64,000 nucleotides of DNA from Candidatus Kuenenia stuttgartensis (GTDB taxonomy: Bacteria > Planctomycetota > UBA11346). A model generated the notes under the pieces. That model ran no database searches and was not told the origin of the DNA. It saw only the letters and a list, made by a program, of their open reading frames with translations. Below are positions 6,107 through 16,537 of this stretch, piece by piece. Each line of letters starts with the position of its first letter. The first letter of the stretch is position 1. Made by a program: the position numbers and the translations under genes. The DNA lies in the NCBI GenBank assembly GCA_945876185.1, contig CAMCMZ010000004.1, positions 1-64,000 on the forward strand, written 5' to 3'.

Positions 6107-8833
6107 ATGGCCCTGCACCCCGCCTTCCCCGCCTCGCCCTACGAGCCTTTGCTCCCGGATCACCGTTGGTTCCCCGCCGCCGAACAACTGCGGGATTCCG
6201 CCGACAAGTTGCTGCCCCCGCTGGTGGCCAACCTGCGCAAGGCGGTCCACGCTTGGCGAGCCACTGGCTATAAGGGGGCATCGCCCACATCCGCCGCCCT
6301 GCTGCGCTGGTGGTTCGAGACTGAGCATCTACTGGAGGCCGCCGACGGCAGCTTGGCGCCCTTCCGCTACTACTTCAGCCAGCGCGAGGCGGTCGAGACC
6401 GTCATCTGGTTGCACGATGTCCATCAGGCCAAAGACAAGTTCGATCTGCTGCGCTTCGACTCGTCGGGCAAACTCTCCCATGGCATGTTCCATGAAACCT
6501 GGCCGCGCTATGTGCTGAAACTCGCCACCGGTGCTGGCAAAACCAAGGTGTTGTCGCTACTCATCGCTTGGAGTTACTTCCATCGCTACTACGAACCGGA
6601 TTCCGATCTCGCCCGCAACATTCTGCTGGTGGCCCCGAACATCATCGTCCTCGACCGCCTGCGTGCCGACTTCGACGGTCTCAAGATCTTCTTCAACGAC
6701 CCGATCCTGCCCGACAACGGCGTCGCTGGACACAACTGGCGCGACGACTTCCAGATGACGGTCCACATCCAGGATGACGTCCGCATCCTGCAACCGGTCG
6801 GCAACCTCTTCCTGACCAACATCCACCGCGTCTACCCGGGCGATGTGGTCGAACCCTCGTTAGACGACGACGACCTCACCAACTATTTCCTGGACCCCTT
6901 CGGTCCCAAGCCCGTCGGCAAGACCACCGACAGCAAGGCGGATCTCGGCCAGATCATCCGCGAGGTGGACGAACTGGCGGTGTTCAACGACGAGGCCCAC
7001 CACATCCACGACGAAAAGATGGAGTGGTTCAAGTCCATCCAGGACATCCACGGCCGGATGCTGCAAAAAGACCGCAAATTATCGATCCAGATCGATGTCA
7101 CCGCCACGCCCAAGCACAACAACGGCGCCATCTTCGTGCAGACCGTCAGCGATTACCCGCTGGTCGAGGCCATCCATCAGCATGTGGTGAAGCACCCGGT
7201 GCTGCCTGATGCCGCCAGTCGGGCCAAACTGCGCGATCCTGAGCAGCTCAAGACCGCCATCTTCTGCGACAAGTACGCAGATTACCTGAACCTTGGCATC
7301 GAGGAATGGCGCAAGAGTTACGCCCAACACGCCAAGTTGGGCAAGAAGGCCATCCTCTTCGTCATGGTCAACGACACCATCAACTGCGATGAGGTCGGCG
7401 CCTGGTTGGAAAAGCAGGTAGCGGAACTTCAAAACGGCGTCCTGGTCATCCACACCAAGAAAAACGGCGACATCGCCGAATCCGCGTCGATGAAGGCCAA
7501 GGAGGAACTCGACAAACTTCGCCTGGCCGCCAACACCATCGACCGCCCGGAAAGCCCGTACAAGGCCATCGTCTCGGTGCTGATGCTCAAAGAGGGCTGG
7601 GATGTGCGAAATGTCACCGTCATCGTCGGCCTGCGTCCATACGCTGCTGAGTCAAATGTACTGCCGGAGCAGACTCTCGGCCGTGGCCTGCGCCGCATGT
7701 ATGGGGTAACGGCCGAACGCGAAACCGTGTCGGTGCTGGGCACGCCCGCCTTCATGGAATTCGTCGAATCCATCCAGAGCGAAGGCGTCACCTTCGACCA
7801 TGTGCCGATGGGTGATGGGCCAGGGCGCAAGGATCCCCTGTTGATCGAGGTCGATGAGCAGAAGTCCGAACAGGAGCGCGAGGCGCTGGACATCCCCATC
7901 CCCAAACTGTCCCGGCGCTACAACCGCGAATTCAAGGAACTAGACCAACTTGACCCTGCCATCCTGGGCAATCCCCGCCTGACGCTGAAATCATACTCCG
8001 CCGAGGAAGTCCGCGAGATCGTCTTCAAGCGCATGCTCGACGATGAGATCGACCACACCGTCGTGCTGGACAATGCCGGTCCTGGGGACTGGCGGGCGGT
8101 CGTGGCGTACTTCGCCCGGCAATTGCTCAAGGAACTGCGGTTGGTCGGCGGATACGATGTCCTCTATGCCAAGGTCCGCGACTTTCTGCAAAATCATCTT
8201 TTCTCTGCGACAGTGGACCTCGACGATCCGCAAGTGCTACGCAACCTCTCCGAACCCGAGGTGGCCAAGGTCCTGCACGATGCTTTCCGCACCGGCATCA
8301 ACGCCCTGACCGTGCAGGAATCCGGCTCATCGCGCATCGAGGACTGGATCCGCCTGCGCGATACCAGGCCGTTCCGCACCGAGCAGCGCGGCTTCCTGGT
8401 GCCGAAGAAGTCGCTTTTCACCAAAATCGTTGGCGAAATGGGTCACGACGGCTTCGAGTTGGCCTTTGCCGCCTTCCTCGACAAGGCCGCCGATGTTGCC
8501 TCGTTTGCCAAGAACTACACCGCCGTCGGCTTCAGACTGGACTATGTCACCGCATCCGGTGACCTGGCCAACTATGTCCCAGACTTCCTGGTGAAGGCGA
8601 CCGATGGCCGGGTGTTCGCCATCGAAACCAAGGGCCGTGAAGAACTCGACCTGCCGCAGAAAATGCGGCGGCTGGCGCAATGGTGCGCCGATGCCACGCT
8701 GGCCAGCCACGCCACGCAGGGGCCGACCTATGGTTTCATCTATGTCGATCAGGCGTCCTTCGAGCAGCACAAACCCACCACGCTTGCCACACTCATTGCC
8801 AGCTTCATCAAATACCAGACTACTGCAAAGTAA
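6107..8833 (+). CDS. res: Type III restriction enzyme, Res subunit (helicase plus nuclease)
   Basis: The product has 908 residues, close to known type III Res subunits. Superfamily 2 helicase motifs are visible: Walker A LATGAGKTK near residue 140, the DEAH box in FNDEAHHIHDE near 294, TATPKHNN (motif III), and a C-terminal RecA domain with LMLKEGWDVRN and a QTLGRGLRR motif VI. The end carries a PD-(D/E)XK nuclease: YVPDFLV near residue 822, then AIETKG near 838. Type III Res acts with Mod, translocating and cutting DNA that carries unmethylated, oppositely oriented sites. The stop is 6 bases before the mod start, so the two form an operon. No frameshift or motif loss is visible, so the enzyme is probably active. 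Confidence 0.9.
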   Translation: MALHPAFPASPYEPLLPDHRWFPAAEQLRDSADKLLPPLVANLRKAVHAWRATGYKGASPTSAALLRWWFETEHLLEAADGSLAPFRYYFSQREAVETVIWLHDVHQAKDKFDLLRFDSSGKLSHGMFHETWPRYVLKLATGAGKTKVLSLLIAWSYFHRYYEPDSDLARNILLVAPNIIVLDRLRADFDGLKIFFNDPILPDNGVAGHNWRDDFQMTVHIQDDVRILQPVGNLFLTNIHRVYPGDVVEPSLDDDDLTNYFLDPFGPKPVGKTTDSKADLGQIIREVDELAVFNDEAHHIHDEKMEWFKSIQDIHGRMLQKDRKLSIQIDVTATPKHNNGAIFVQTVSDYPLVEAIHQHVVKHPVLPDAASRAKLRDPEQLKTAIFCDKYADYLNLGIEEWRKSYAQHAKLGKKAILFVMVNDTINCDEVGAWLEKQVAELQNGVLVIHTKKNGDIAESASMKAKEELDKLRLAANTIDRPESPYKAIVSVLMLKEGWDVRNVTVIVGLRPYAAESNVLPEQTLGRGLRRMYGVTAERETVSVLGTPAFMEFVESIQSEGVTFDHVPMGDGPGRKDPLLIEVDEQKSEQEREALDIPIPKLSRRYNREFKELDQLDPAILGNPRLTLKSYSAEEVREIVFKRMLDDEIDHTVVLDNAGPGDWRAVVAYFARQLLKELRLVGGYDVLYAKVRDFLQNHLFSATVDLDDPQVLRNLSEPEVAKVLHDAFRTGINALTVQESGSSRIEDWIRLRDTRPFRTEQRGFLVPKKSLFTKIVGEMGHDGFELAFAAFLDKAADVASFAKNYTAVGFRLDYVTASGDLANYVPDFLVKATDGRVFAIETKGREELDLPQKMRRLAQWCADATLASHATQGPTYGFIYVDQASFEQHKPTTLATLIASFIKYQTTAK

Positions 8834-8839
8834 CACCCC

Positions 8840-11146
8840 ATGGCCCGACACGCTGACACCTACGAACTCACCGAATCTGAGAAGCGAGACATCATCAAGC
8901 TGATCGAGCAGGGGAAGCCTTTGCCGGAGAAATACCGGTTCTTGCTGTTTGAGGACAAACAGGAAGTCGAACTGGTATGGAATGGCAAGAGCCGAGAAGT
9001 GTGCAATGCAGTCCTGCCGTTCCAGACTTTGGAGCATGTCGATGAACCTCGACAGAGCACCGACCCACAGGAAGAAATTAGATTCGATGTAGGCGGCCGT
9101 CAAACCAAAGGTTGGGCCAACAAACTGATATGGGGCGACAACAAGCTGATTCTGTCATCTCTGAAATCAGGATCACTTAGACGCCAAATCGAAGATGCCG
9201 GTGGACTAAAACTTATCTACATAGATCCGCCATTCGATGTTGGCGCTAATTTTTCCATGGACATCGAGATTGGTGATGCGGTCTTCCATAAGGAACCCAA
9301 TCTCATTGAACAGATTGCGTATCGGGACACGTGGGGACGCGGCGCGGATTCCTTTATTTCCATGATTTATGAGCGACTGATACTCATGCGCGCCCTGATG
9401 CATCCCGAGGGAAGCATTTACGTACATTGCGATTGGCGAGTGAATGCCTTTGTGCGAATGGCAATGGATGAGATATTCGGAAAAGATAACTTTCTGAACC
9501 ACATTGTCTGGAAGCGAACGCCATTTGCCGGAAGCAGCAAGGCCCGCGCCTCAAAGTATCCAACTAATCACGACAGCATTTTTTTCTATTCAAGAAGCGC
9601 GCATTTTCAGTTTGAGCAACAGTTCGCTCCCCATTCAGAAGAATACCTGGAGCGCTTTAAGAATCCAGACAATGATCCGAATGGCCCTTGGCAGAGTGTT
9701 TCCCTGAAAACTTATTCGCAAGAGACGTTTGATCGGCTCAAAGCCGAGGGGAAACTGATTCCTCCGCAGCGTGATGGCGCAGGTTGGCGATACAGGTGGT
9801 ACTTAAATGAAACCAAGGGTAAACAGGTCGAGGATATCTGGACTGATATCAATTTGACGAATCCGATGGCTGAAGAACGCGTCGGGTATCCGACCCAAAA
9901 ACCTGAAGATCTGTTGACGCGTATTCTCAAAGCCAGTAGCAACGAAGGCGATTTAGTTGCTGATTTCTTTTGTGGCAGCGGCACCACCGCCGCCGTGGCC
10001 GAAAAACTCGGCCGCAAGTGGATCGCCACCGACCTCGGAAAGTTCGGCATCCACACCACCCGCAAACGCCTCATCCAAGTCCAACGCGAACTCAAGACTG
10101 CCGGCAAACCCTTCCGCGCTTTTGAAGTCCTCAACCTCGGCCGCTACGAGCGTCAAGCCTACCTGAACATCGGAGGCCGACTATCAGGCGCCGCCAAGGA
10201 AAAGGCCCTGGCCAAGAAGGAGCGTGAATTCCGCGAATTGATTCTGCGCGCCTACAAGGCCGAACCCCTGGACAATGCCGGCTTCTTCCACGGTAAATCC
10301 GGCAACCGCCTGGTGGCGGTCGGCCCCATCAACCTGCCAGTCGGCCGCCTATTCATCGAAGAGGCCATCGTCGAGTGCCGCAAACTGGGCGCCACCCGCG
10401 CCGACATCCTCGCCTTTGAATTCGAGATGGGCCTGTTCCCGGCCGTGTTGGACGAGGCCAAGGGCAAAGGCATCGACCTTTCCCCGAAATACATTCCCAA
10501 GGAAGTCTTCGACAAACGCGCCGTCGAAAAGGGTCAGGTCGTCTTCCACGACATCAGTTTCATCGAGGCCAGCCCGGTCTACCACGCCAAGAAGCCGCTC
10601 GACATCAGCATCAAACTCAAGGACTTCTCGGTGTTCTACACCCAGGGCGCGATGGAAAGCACCCTGGCGGAATTGAAGGACGGCAAAAGCGCCGTGGTCT
10701 GCGAGAACGGCAAGCTGATCAAGATCAGCAAGGACAAGGCCGGCGTCGCCACCAAAGAGATCCTGACCAAGAAGTGGACCGACTGGGTCGATTACTGGTC
10801 GGTGGACTTCGATTACACCAGCAAGAAGGAGATCATCCGCGTATCGCGAGAGCACAAAGACACCGCCTTGGCGCTGCCGACGATTGCCAGCGACGCCAAG
10901 AAGTCCAAAGCGCACGAGGAAAAACAGCTCTACATCAGCGACGAGCACGCCTTCGAAGAACGCTGGACCGGCGCCTACATCTTCGAGAACGAATGGCAGA
11001 GCTTCCGCACCCGCAAAGATCGCGAACTGGAATACACCTCCGCCATCCACACCTACCCCACCGCTGGCCGCTACACCGTCGCAGTCAAGGTCATCGACAT
11101 ATTCGGCAACGACACCATGACTTTATTCCCGGTTCAGGTGGGCTGA
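8840..11146 (+). CDS. mod: Type III DNA-methyltransferase, Mod subunit (N6-adenine)
   Basis: The 768-residue product has the motif order of beta-class adenine methyltransferases. Catalytic motif IV LIYIDPPFD lies near residue 127 (DPPF instead of the commoner DPPY), and the AdoMet-binding motif DFFCGSGTTAAVAEKLGR near residue 375. The stretch between the two motifs holds the target-recognition region. Mod recognises a short asymmetric site and methylates one adenine, protecting host DNA and guiding Res. A C-terminal extension after residue about 480 makes it longer than many Mod proteins. Base composition is uneven: about 9060-9960 is clearly A+T-richer than the rest of the gene and the whole operon, suggesting a mosaic gene. 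It is flanked closely by res and rhuM. Confidence 0.9.
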   Translation: MARHADTYELTESEKRDIIKLIEQGKPLPEKYRFLLFEDKQEVELVWNGKSREVCNAVLPFQTLEHVDEPRQSTDPQEEIRFDVGGRQTKGWANKLIWGDNKLILSSLKSGSLRRQIEDAGGLKLIYIDPPFDVGANFSMDIEIGDAVFHKEPNLIEQIAYRDTWGRGADSFISMIYERLILMRALMHPEGSIYVHCDWRVNAFVRMAMDEIFGKDNFLNHIVWKRTPFAGSSKARASKYPTNHDSIFFYSRSAHFQFEQQFAPHSEEYLERFKNPDNDPNGPWQSVSLKTYSQETFDRLKAEGKLIPPQRDGAGWRYRWYLNETKGKQVEDIWTDINLTNPMAEERVGYPTQKPEDLLTRILKASSNEGDLVADFFCGSGTTAAVAEKLGRKWIATDLGKFGIHTTRKRLIQVQRELKTAGKPFRAFEVLNLGRYERQAYLNIGGRLSGAAKEKALAKKEREFRELILRAYKAEPLDNAGFFHGKSGNRLVAVGPINLPVGRLFIEEAIVECRKLGATRADILAFEFEMGLFPAVLDEAKGKGIDLSPKYIPKEVFDKRAVEKGQVVFHDISFIEASPVYHAKKPLDISIKLKDFSVFYTQGAMESTLAELKDGKSAVVCENGKLIKISKDKAGVATKEILTKKWTDWVDYWSVDFDYTSKKEIIRVSREHKDTALALPTIASDAKKSKAHEEKQLYISDEHAFEERWTGAYIFENEWQSFRTRKDRELEYTSAIHTYPTAGRYTVAVKVIDIFGNDTMTLFPVQVG

Positions 11147-11152
11147 CGTAGC

Positions 11153-12172
11153 ATGACTGACCCCGCCCCGATCATCCTCTACACCACCCCGAACGGCGCC
11201 GTCCGGGTCGAGGTGATGATCCGCAACGAGACGGTCTGGCTGACCCAGAAGGCCCTGGCCGAGTTGTTCGGGGTCAAGGTGCCGGCCATCGCCAAACACC
11301 TTGCCAACATCTTCGCCAGCAAGGAATTGGATGAATCGACAACGGTTTCCAAAATGGAAACAGTTCGCCAGGAGGGCAGCCGGCAGGTCCAAAGGCAGAT
11401 CGAGAGCTACAGCCTCGACGCGATCATCGCGGTGGGCTACCGGGTCAACAGCAGTCAGGCAACCCAGTTCCGCATCTGGGCGACAAAGACGCTGCGCGAG
11501 TTCATCACCAAGGGTTTTGTCCTGGATGATGAACGGTTGAAGCAGGGCAAGACTCTATTCGGCAAGGACTACTTTGATGAATTGCTGGAGCGCATCCGCG
11601 AGATCCGCGCCAGTGAGCGGCGGTTCTACCAGAAGATCACGGATCTTTACGCCCTGGCGTCAGACTACAGCCCCGAGGCAGCGCAGACGCGGGAGTTCTT
11701 CGCTGCGGTGCAGAACAAGCTGCATTGGGCAATCACCGGCAAGACGGCAGCGGAACTGATCTACGAGTCGGCCGATGCCACCAAGCCGGCCATGGGCCTG
11801 ACCACCTGGAAGCGGGCGCCGCAGGGCAAGGTCCTGAAGTCGGACGTATCCGTAGCCAAAAACTACCTGAATGTAGCCCATGTCGCAGAATTGAACCGGC
11901 TGGTATCGGCGTACCTGGACCTGGCCGAGAACCGTGCCCAGCGCGGCCTGGTCACCACCATGGCCGAGTGGGCCTCGTTCCTGACCCGCTACCTGGAGTT
12001 GGCAAACTACCCGATCCTGGCCGACAAGGGCAAGGTCAGCATGCTGGAGGCCAAGCTGAAGGCCGAGGCCGAATACGAGGTCTTTCGGCAGCGGCAGGAT
12101 CAGGACTACGTCTCGGACTTTGACCGCGAGATCAAACGGCTGGAGGGGAAGACGCGCGATGAGCCAACCTGA
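11153..12172 (+). CDS. rhuM: RhuM family protein
   Basis: The 339-residue product matches the RhuM family. It opens with IILYTTPNGAVRVEVMIRNETVWLTQKALAELFGV, followed by the typical SYSLDAIIAVGYRVNS segment, FRIWATKTLREFI-KGFVLDDERLK, and the C-terminal MGLTTWK region. RhuM was named in Salmonella pathogenicity island 3 and is widespread on mobile islands and next to restriction systems; its biochemical role is unknown. The N-terminal part resembles a Bro-N/KilA-like DNA-binding region by its Q-K-LA-LFGV helix. Its ATG lies 6 bases after the mod stop, so it belongs to the same operon as res and mod, probably as an accessory. Confidence 0.85.
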   Translation: MTDPAPIILYTTPNGAVRVEVMIRNETVWLTQKALAELFGVKVPAIAKHLANIFASKELDESTTVSKMETVRQEGSRQVQRQIESYSLDAIIAVGYRVNSSQATQFRIWATKTLREFITKGFVLDDERLKQGKTLFGKDYFDELLERIREIRASERRFYQKITDLYALASDYSPEAAQTREFFAAVQNKLHWAITGKTAAELIYESADATKPAMGLTTWKRAPQGKVLKSDVSVAKNYLNVAHVAELNRLVSAYLDLAENRAQRGLVTTMAEWASFLTRYLELANYPILADKGKVSMLEAKLKAEAEYEVFRQRQDQDYVSDFDREIKRLEGKTRDEPT

Positions 12173-12394
12173 GCCCATGCCCCGAACCTTCGCGGTGGCC
12201 CTCTGCGCCAGGACACCACTGGAGTGACTGGCCGTCCGCCTTTCGTCGCCACCCTTGCCGTCTTGGCCTTGGCCGCCGCCATCGGCGAGCAGATCAGCCA
12301 GCTGGTCATCGCCCTGCCGACCATCGCCGGACGCGGAAACCGATGCTCGGCCCACAGTTGAACATCGCAGTGCTGTCCAGATGCTGCCAAAGAC

Positions 12395-13144
12395 ATGGAT
12401 CTCCTGCGCGGACTCAAACTCAACTGCCTGCTGGTCCCCTGGGTCGTTGCGCTCGTCGCTGCGGCCGTGCTGATCTGGTTCCAGCACCGGATGGAAGCAC
12501 GCGCGGCGATAGCGGGCCGGCAGGCGCTGGTCGCTGAACTCGCCGCCTATGCTGCCTTCGAAACCTCAGCCAACCGGCCGCCGCTTGATCAGGCGATCAA
12601 TGCCGACAAACGCTGGAAATGCCTGGCTGAGCTGAAACTCGAGCACGACCGGGTCACGGTCGCGCGACGGGCTGGCGCCGCACCGGCGCTGGATCCGCAG
12701 GCGCCGCCGCACCAGTTGTGGCTGGTGGTCGATGCCCCGCAGTGGTGGCCGATCGATGGTGACCATATCGCCGTCGCTGTCGGTCTGCGCGATCCCGGCG
12801 GACGGATCAACGGCATCCTCTACGGCCAGATCCAGGATCCCCGTCCGGACCAGGGCATCGACCTCATCCTGGCCATCCTCGCCCTGGCGCTCACCGCCCT
12901 GCTGCTGGGCTGGTATCTCAGCCGGCGTATTTACCGCCCGATCGAAAGCCTCGCCGAGCAGGCTCGCTCGGCGCTCGAGGGTCAGCCAGCACCAACCCAG
13001 GACACCCATTCCGCTGAGACCGCTGTCCTGCGCAGCAGCCTGATGGGGCTGGTTGAACGCTACCGCTCGACGTCCGGCAAAACCCCCGGCGTTCAGCCGA
13101 CTAAGCCGGCGGCCCGGCCAGGCGATCCCCCAACCGGCCCATGA
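12395..13144 (+). CDS. Two-TM membrane protein with HAMP-like linker (sensor fragment)
   Basis: This 249-residue protein has a first membrane helix at residues about 10-28 (LLVPWVVALVAAAVLIWF) and an extracytoplasmic domain of about 130 residues. A second helix follows at about 162-182 (LILAILALALTALLLGWYL), then a HAMP-like segment (SRRIYRPIESLAEQARSALEG) and a Pro-rich tail. No kinase, methyl-accepting or cyclase output domain follows, so it would have to signal through partner proteins. The stop codon overlaps the ATG of the pseudopilin gene (ATGA), which suggests coupled translation and possibly a shared role in sensing or secretion. The preceding 220 bases after rhuM hold no convincing gene. 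Confidence 0.6.
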   Translation: MDLLRGLKLNCLLVPWVVALVAAAVLIWFQHRMEARAAIAGRQALVAELAAYAAFETSANRPPLDQAINADKRWKCLAELKLEHDRVTVARRAGAAPALDPQAPPHQLWLVVDAPQWWPIDGDHIAVAVGLRDPGGRINGILYGQIQDPRPDQGIDLILAILALALTALLLGWYLSRRIYRPIESLAEQARSALEGQPAPTQDTHSAETAVLRSSLMGLVERYRSTSGKTPGVQPTKPAARPGDPPTGP

Positions 13145-13803
13145 ACCGCACGCTCCGCGGCCTGACGCTCGCTGAACTACTGGTGGTCGTAGCGATCATC
13201 GGGGTCCTCGCCGGTCTGGTCTCTCCGGCGATCACCAGCGTCGTGCGCGCCGCCACCCGCACCTCCTGCGCCAGCAACCTGCGCCAGGTCGGCATGGCAG
13301 CGCTGATGTATTCCAACGATTTCGACGGATTCCTGCCCGCTGAGGGCAATGCCGGGATCGAGAACCCTGACCGCAGTCCGGCCTGGTTCTTCCGCCTGCC
13401 GTCCTATGTCGATCGCCCCGACGTGCGCGGCCGGACGGTCTTCCAGTGCGCCGGCTGGAAGTTCAAAGGCCCGCACCAGTTCGCCAATGCCTCGCCGAAA
13501 TCCTTCAAGTGGAACTCGTACCTCGACGACGACGGCCGGCCCCTGCATGGCCGGCTGAGCGGGACCACCGATGCCAACGAGGTACTGCTGATGATCGACG
13601 GCGTCGCGGGTGAAACCGGCGCCGGCCAGTGGGGCCATTGCTTCAAGACCACGGTCGATGATTCCCGCCATCGCGGCGCGGTGAACGTGCTCTACCTGGA
13701 TGGCCACCTCGGCCAGGTGAACACCCCCAAGGACCGCAATTGGAGCAAGGCGACAACCCTGGTGTGGGTCAGCCAGGACTGGGCGAAACCCAAGAATCGT
13801 TGA
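13141..13803 (+). CDS. Type II secretion/type IV pilin-like protein with H-X9-DG signature
   Basis: The 220-residue product begins with a class III prepilin signal (RGLTLAELLVVVAIIGVLAGL), where cleavage by a prepilin peptidase would precede the methylated N-terminal residue. It ends with the H-X9-DG signature: a His followed by nine residues and DG in RHRGAVNVLYLDGHLG. This combination is characteristic of the large pseudopilin-like family of Planctomycetota, Lentisphaerota and Verrucomicrobiota, whose members are probably surface or periplasmic structural proteins. The gene is translationally coupled to the HAMP protein upstream and converges on grpE. Confidence 0.85.
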   Translation: MNRTLRGLTLAELLVVVAIIGVLAGLVSPAITSVVRAATRTSCASNLRQVGMAALMYSNDFDGFLPAEGNAGIENPDRSPAWFFRLPSYVDRPDVRGRTVFQCAGWKFKGPHQFANASPKSFKWNSYLDDDGRPLHGRLSGTTDANEVLLMIDGVAGETGAGQWGHCFKTTVDDSRHRGAVNVLYLDGHLGQVNTPKDRNWSKATTLVWVSQDWAKPKNR

Positions 13804-13809
13804 GTTTTT

Positions 13810-14382
13810 TCAGGCCGGCGGGGCGGTTTCCGGCTTCGCGACCACCACCTGCGCCGTGCGGACCAGTTGATCCTTGAGCCGATAGCCACGGCGGTGCACC
13901 TGCACGATGTGGCCCTTGGGCACAGTGGTTGACGGCATTTCGGCGATGACCTCATGCACCGCCGGATCGAAGGCACCCTCGTGGGCGACCGATTCGATGC
14001 CGGCGCTGGCGAGGGTGCTGGCGAAGTTCTCGCGGATGAGCTGGATGCCTTGCAGGAATTCAGGCGTGATCCCGCTTGCCGTGTTGTCCAGCGCGCGTTC
14101 GAGATTGTCGATCTGGTCGAGCAGCGGGCGCACGAAACGGGCCACGGCGCGGGTGCCGGCTTCGTCGGCTTCCTTGCGCAGGCGTTTGCGCACGTTGTCG
14201 AACTCGGCCTGCTGGCGGGCGCAGCGCTCCTTCCATTCGACGACTTGGGAGCGCAGGGCTTCGAATTCGGCCGCCGGCAGGGTGACGGTCTCGGCGGAGG
14301 ATCGTTCTGCGGCGCCGATTTCAGGATTGGCGTCCGGGTTGGATTCCGGCTGGATTTGGGATTGGGGGTTGGCGTCGCTCAT
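13810..14382 (-). CDS. grpE: Nucleotide exchange factor GrpE
   Basis: From the ATG at 14382 the product has 190 residues with the GrpE layout: an acidic, low-complexity N-terminus, a long coiled coil (VVEWKERCARQQAEFDNVRKR), then RFVRPLLDQIDNLERAL. The beta-domain ends VPKGHIVQVHRRGYRLKDQLVRTAQVVV, the family signature. It releases ADP from DnaK. The ORF-track start at 14436 reads back into dnaJ and was rejected. It lies 7 bases downstream of dnaJ in the same operon. dnaK is not in the window. Confidence 0.93.
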   Translation of the reverse strand: MSDANPQSQIQPESNPDANPEIGAAERSSAETVTLPAAEFEALRSQVVEWKERCARQQAEFDNVRKRLRKEADEAGTRAVARFVRPLLDQIDNLERALDNTASGITPEFLQGIQLIRENFASTLASAGIESVAHEGAFDPAVHEVIAEMPSTTVPKGHIVQVHRRGYRLKDQLVRTAQVVVAKPETAPPA

Positions 14383-14389
14383 GGGGTGG

Positions 14390-15505
<1,116 letters not shown>

Positions 15506-15583
15506 GGGGGGGTGCTTGGGTGGGTGGGCCAGAATGGCGCTTCGGACAGCCGGTCTAGCACAATCCGCGCCACTCGGTGCGGA

Positions 15584-16537
15584 TCAGCGGAAATGGGCGC
15601 GTACCAGGGTGCGGAGCTGGTCCTGCGATCGCACGTCCTGGATGCCGGCGCGGAAATCGGCGAAAGTCGGAAGGTCTTTGGCGAAATAGCAGGCCACCCG
15701 TGCCAGCCGGCGCTGGGCCAAGACTGCGCCGTAGAACTCGCGTTCGGCCTCGGCGAGCCAAAGCAGGGTGCGGCCGCGCTCCTCCAGGCTGGGTGCAGGT
15801 ACTGCGGCCCCTGACAGCAGCGCCCGCACCCGGGTGAAAATCCAGGGATTTCCCAGGCAGCCGCGACCGATCATCACCGCATCGGCGCCCGAGGAGCGCA
15901 AGCGGCTGATGGCGTCCTCGGCCGTGCGAATGCCCCCGGATCCGCCAACCGGAATCGTTACCGCCGCCTTGACCCGCTCGACCACCGCCCAGTCCGCCGG
16001 CCCGGCATAGGCCGTGGCGACCGAGCGTGCGTGCACCCACACCGCCGCCGCGCCCGCATCGGCTGCGCGCTGCGCGACCTCAACCGCCGTTTCATGCTGG
16101 TCGTCCGGCCCGCTGCGGATCTTCAACGTCACCGGCACGTCGGCCACGCGCACGCAGGCTGCGACGATCGCCGCAATGCGCTCCGGCTGGCCCATCAGAG
16201 CGCCGCCCTCGCCGCGCTGCACCAGCCGTCGGATCGGACATTCGAAATTGAGATCAACCCCGGCGAACCCGCATTCCGCCACCACCCGCGCCGCCGCCGC
16301 CGCCTCATCCGGATCCGCCGAGCTGACTTGCCCCAGGCACGGCCGCTCATCCGCCGCCGTCGCCAGCAGCTTCAGCGCCCGCTTGTCCCGCGCCGCCACG
16401 TCCTTGGCATCCAACCGCTCCCCAATCACCAACCCCGCCCCATGCCGATGCATCAACCGCCGCAACGGCAAGCTGGTGTGCTCCTCCATCGGCGCCAGCA
16501 CCAGCGGGTTCGCGACCGAGATCGAGCCGATACGCAT
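15584..16537 (-). CDS. dus: tRNA-dihydrouridine synthase
   Basis: Starting at the ATG at 16537 the product has 317 residues, the normal length for Dus enzymes. Features are the FMN-binding start VANPLVLAPMEEHTSLPLR, the catalytic cysteine in LNFECP, TLKIRSG, the VWVHARS segment, PVGGSGGIRTAEDA, and AVMIGRGCLGNPWIF near the C-terminus. It reduces specific uridines in tRNA with NADPH. The usual N-x-G-C-P motif is N-F-E-C-P here, a mild deviation. The ORF-track start at 17008 fuses it in frame with a decayed integrase and is certainly too long; an AGGGG sequence lies 10 bases before the chosen ATG. Its subfamily (DusA, B or C) is not clear. Confidence 0.88.
   Translation of the reverse strand: MRIGSISVANPLVLAPMEEHTSLPLRRLMHRHGAGLVIGERLDAKDVAARDKRALKLLATAADERPCLGQVSSADPDEAAAAARVVAECGFAGVDLNFECPIRRLVQRGEGGALMGQPERIAAIVAACVRVADVPVTLKIRSGPDDQHETAVEVAQRAADAGAAAVWVHARSVATAYAGPADWAVVERVKAAVTIPVGGSGGIRTAEDAISRLRSSGADAVMIGRGCLGNPWIFTRVRALLSGAAVPAPSLEERGRTLLWLAEAEREFYGAVLAQRRLARVACYFAKDLPTFADFRAGIQDVRSQDQLRTLVRAHFR

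Noticed and set aside
12173-12394. Short hydrophobic frame (about 43 codons from a GTG near 12223) after rhuM
   Set aside because: No ribosome-binding site, no family resemblance and a length expected by chance in this composition.
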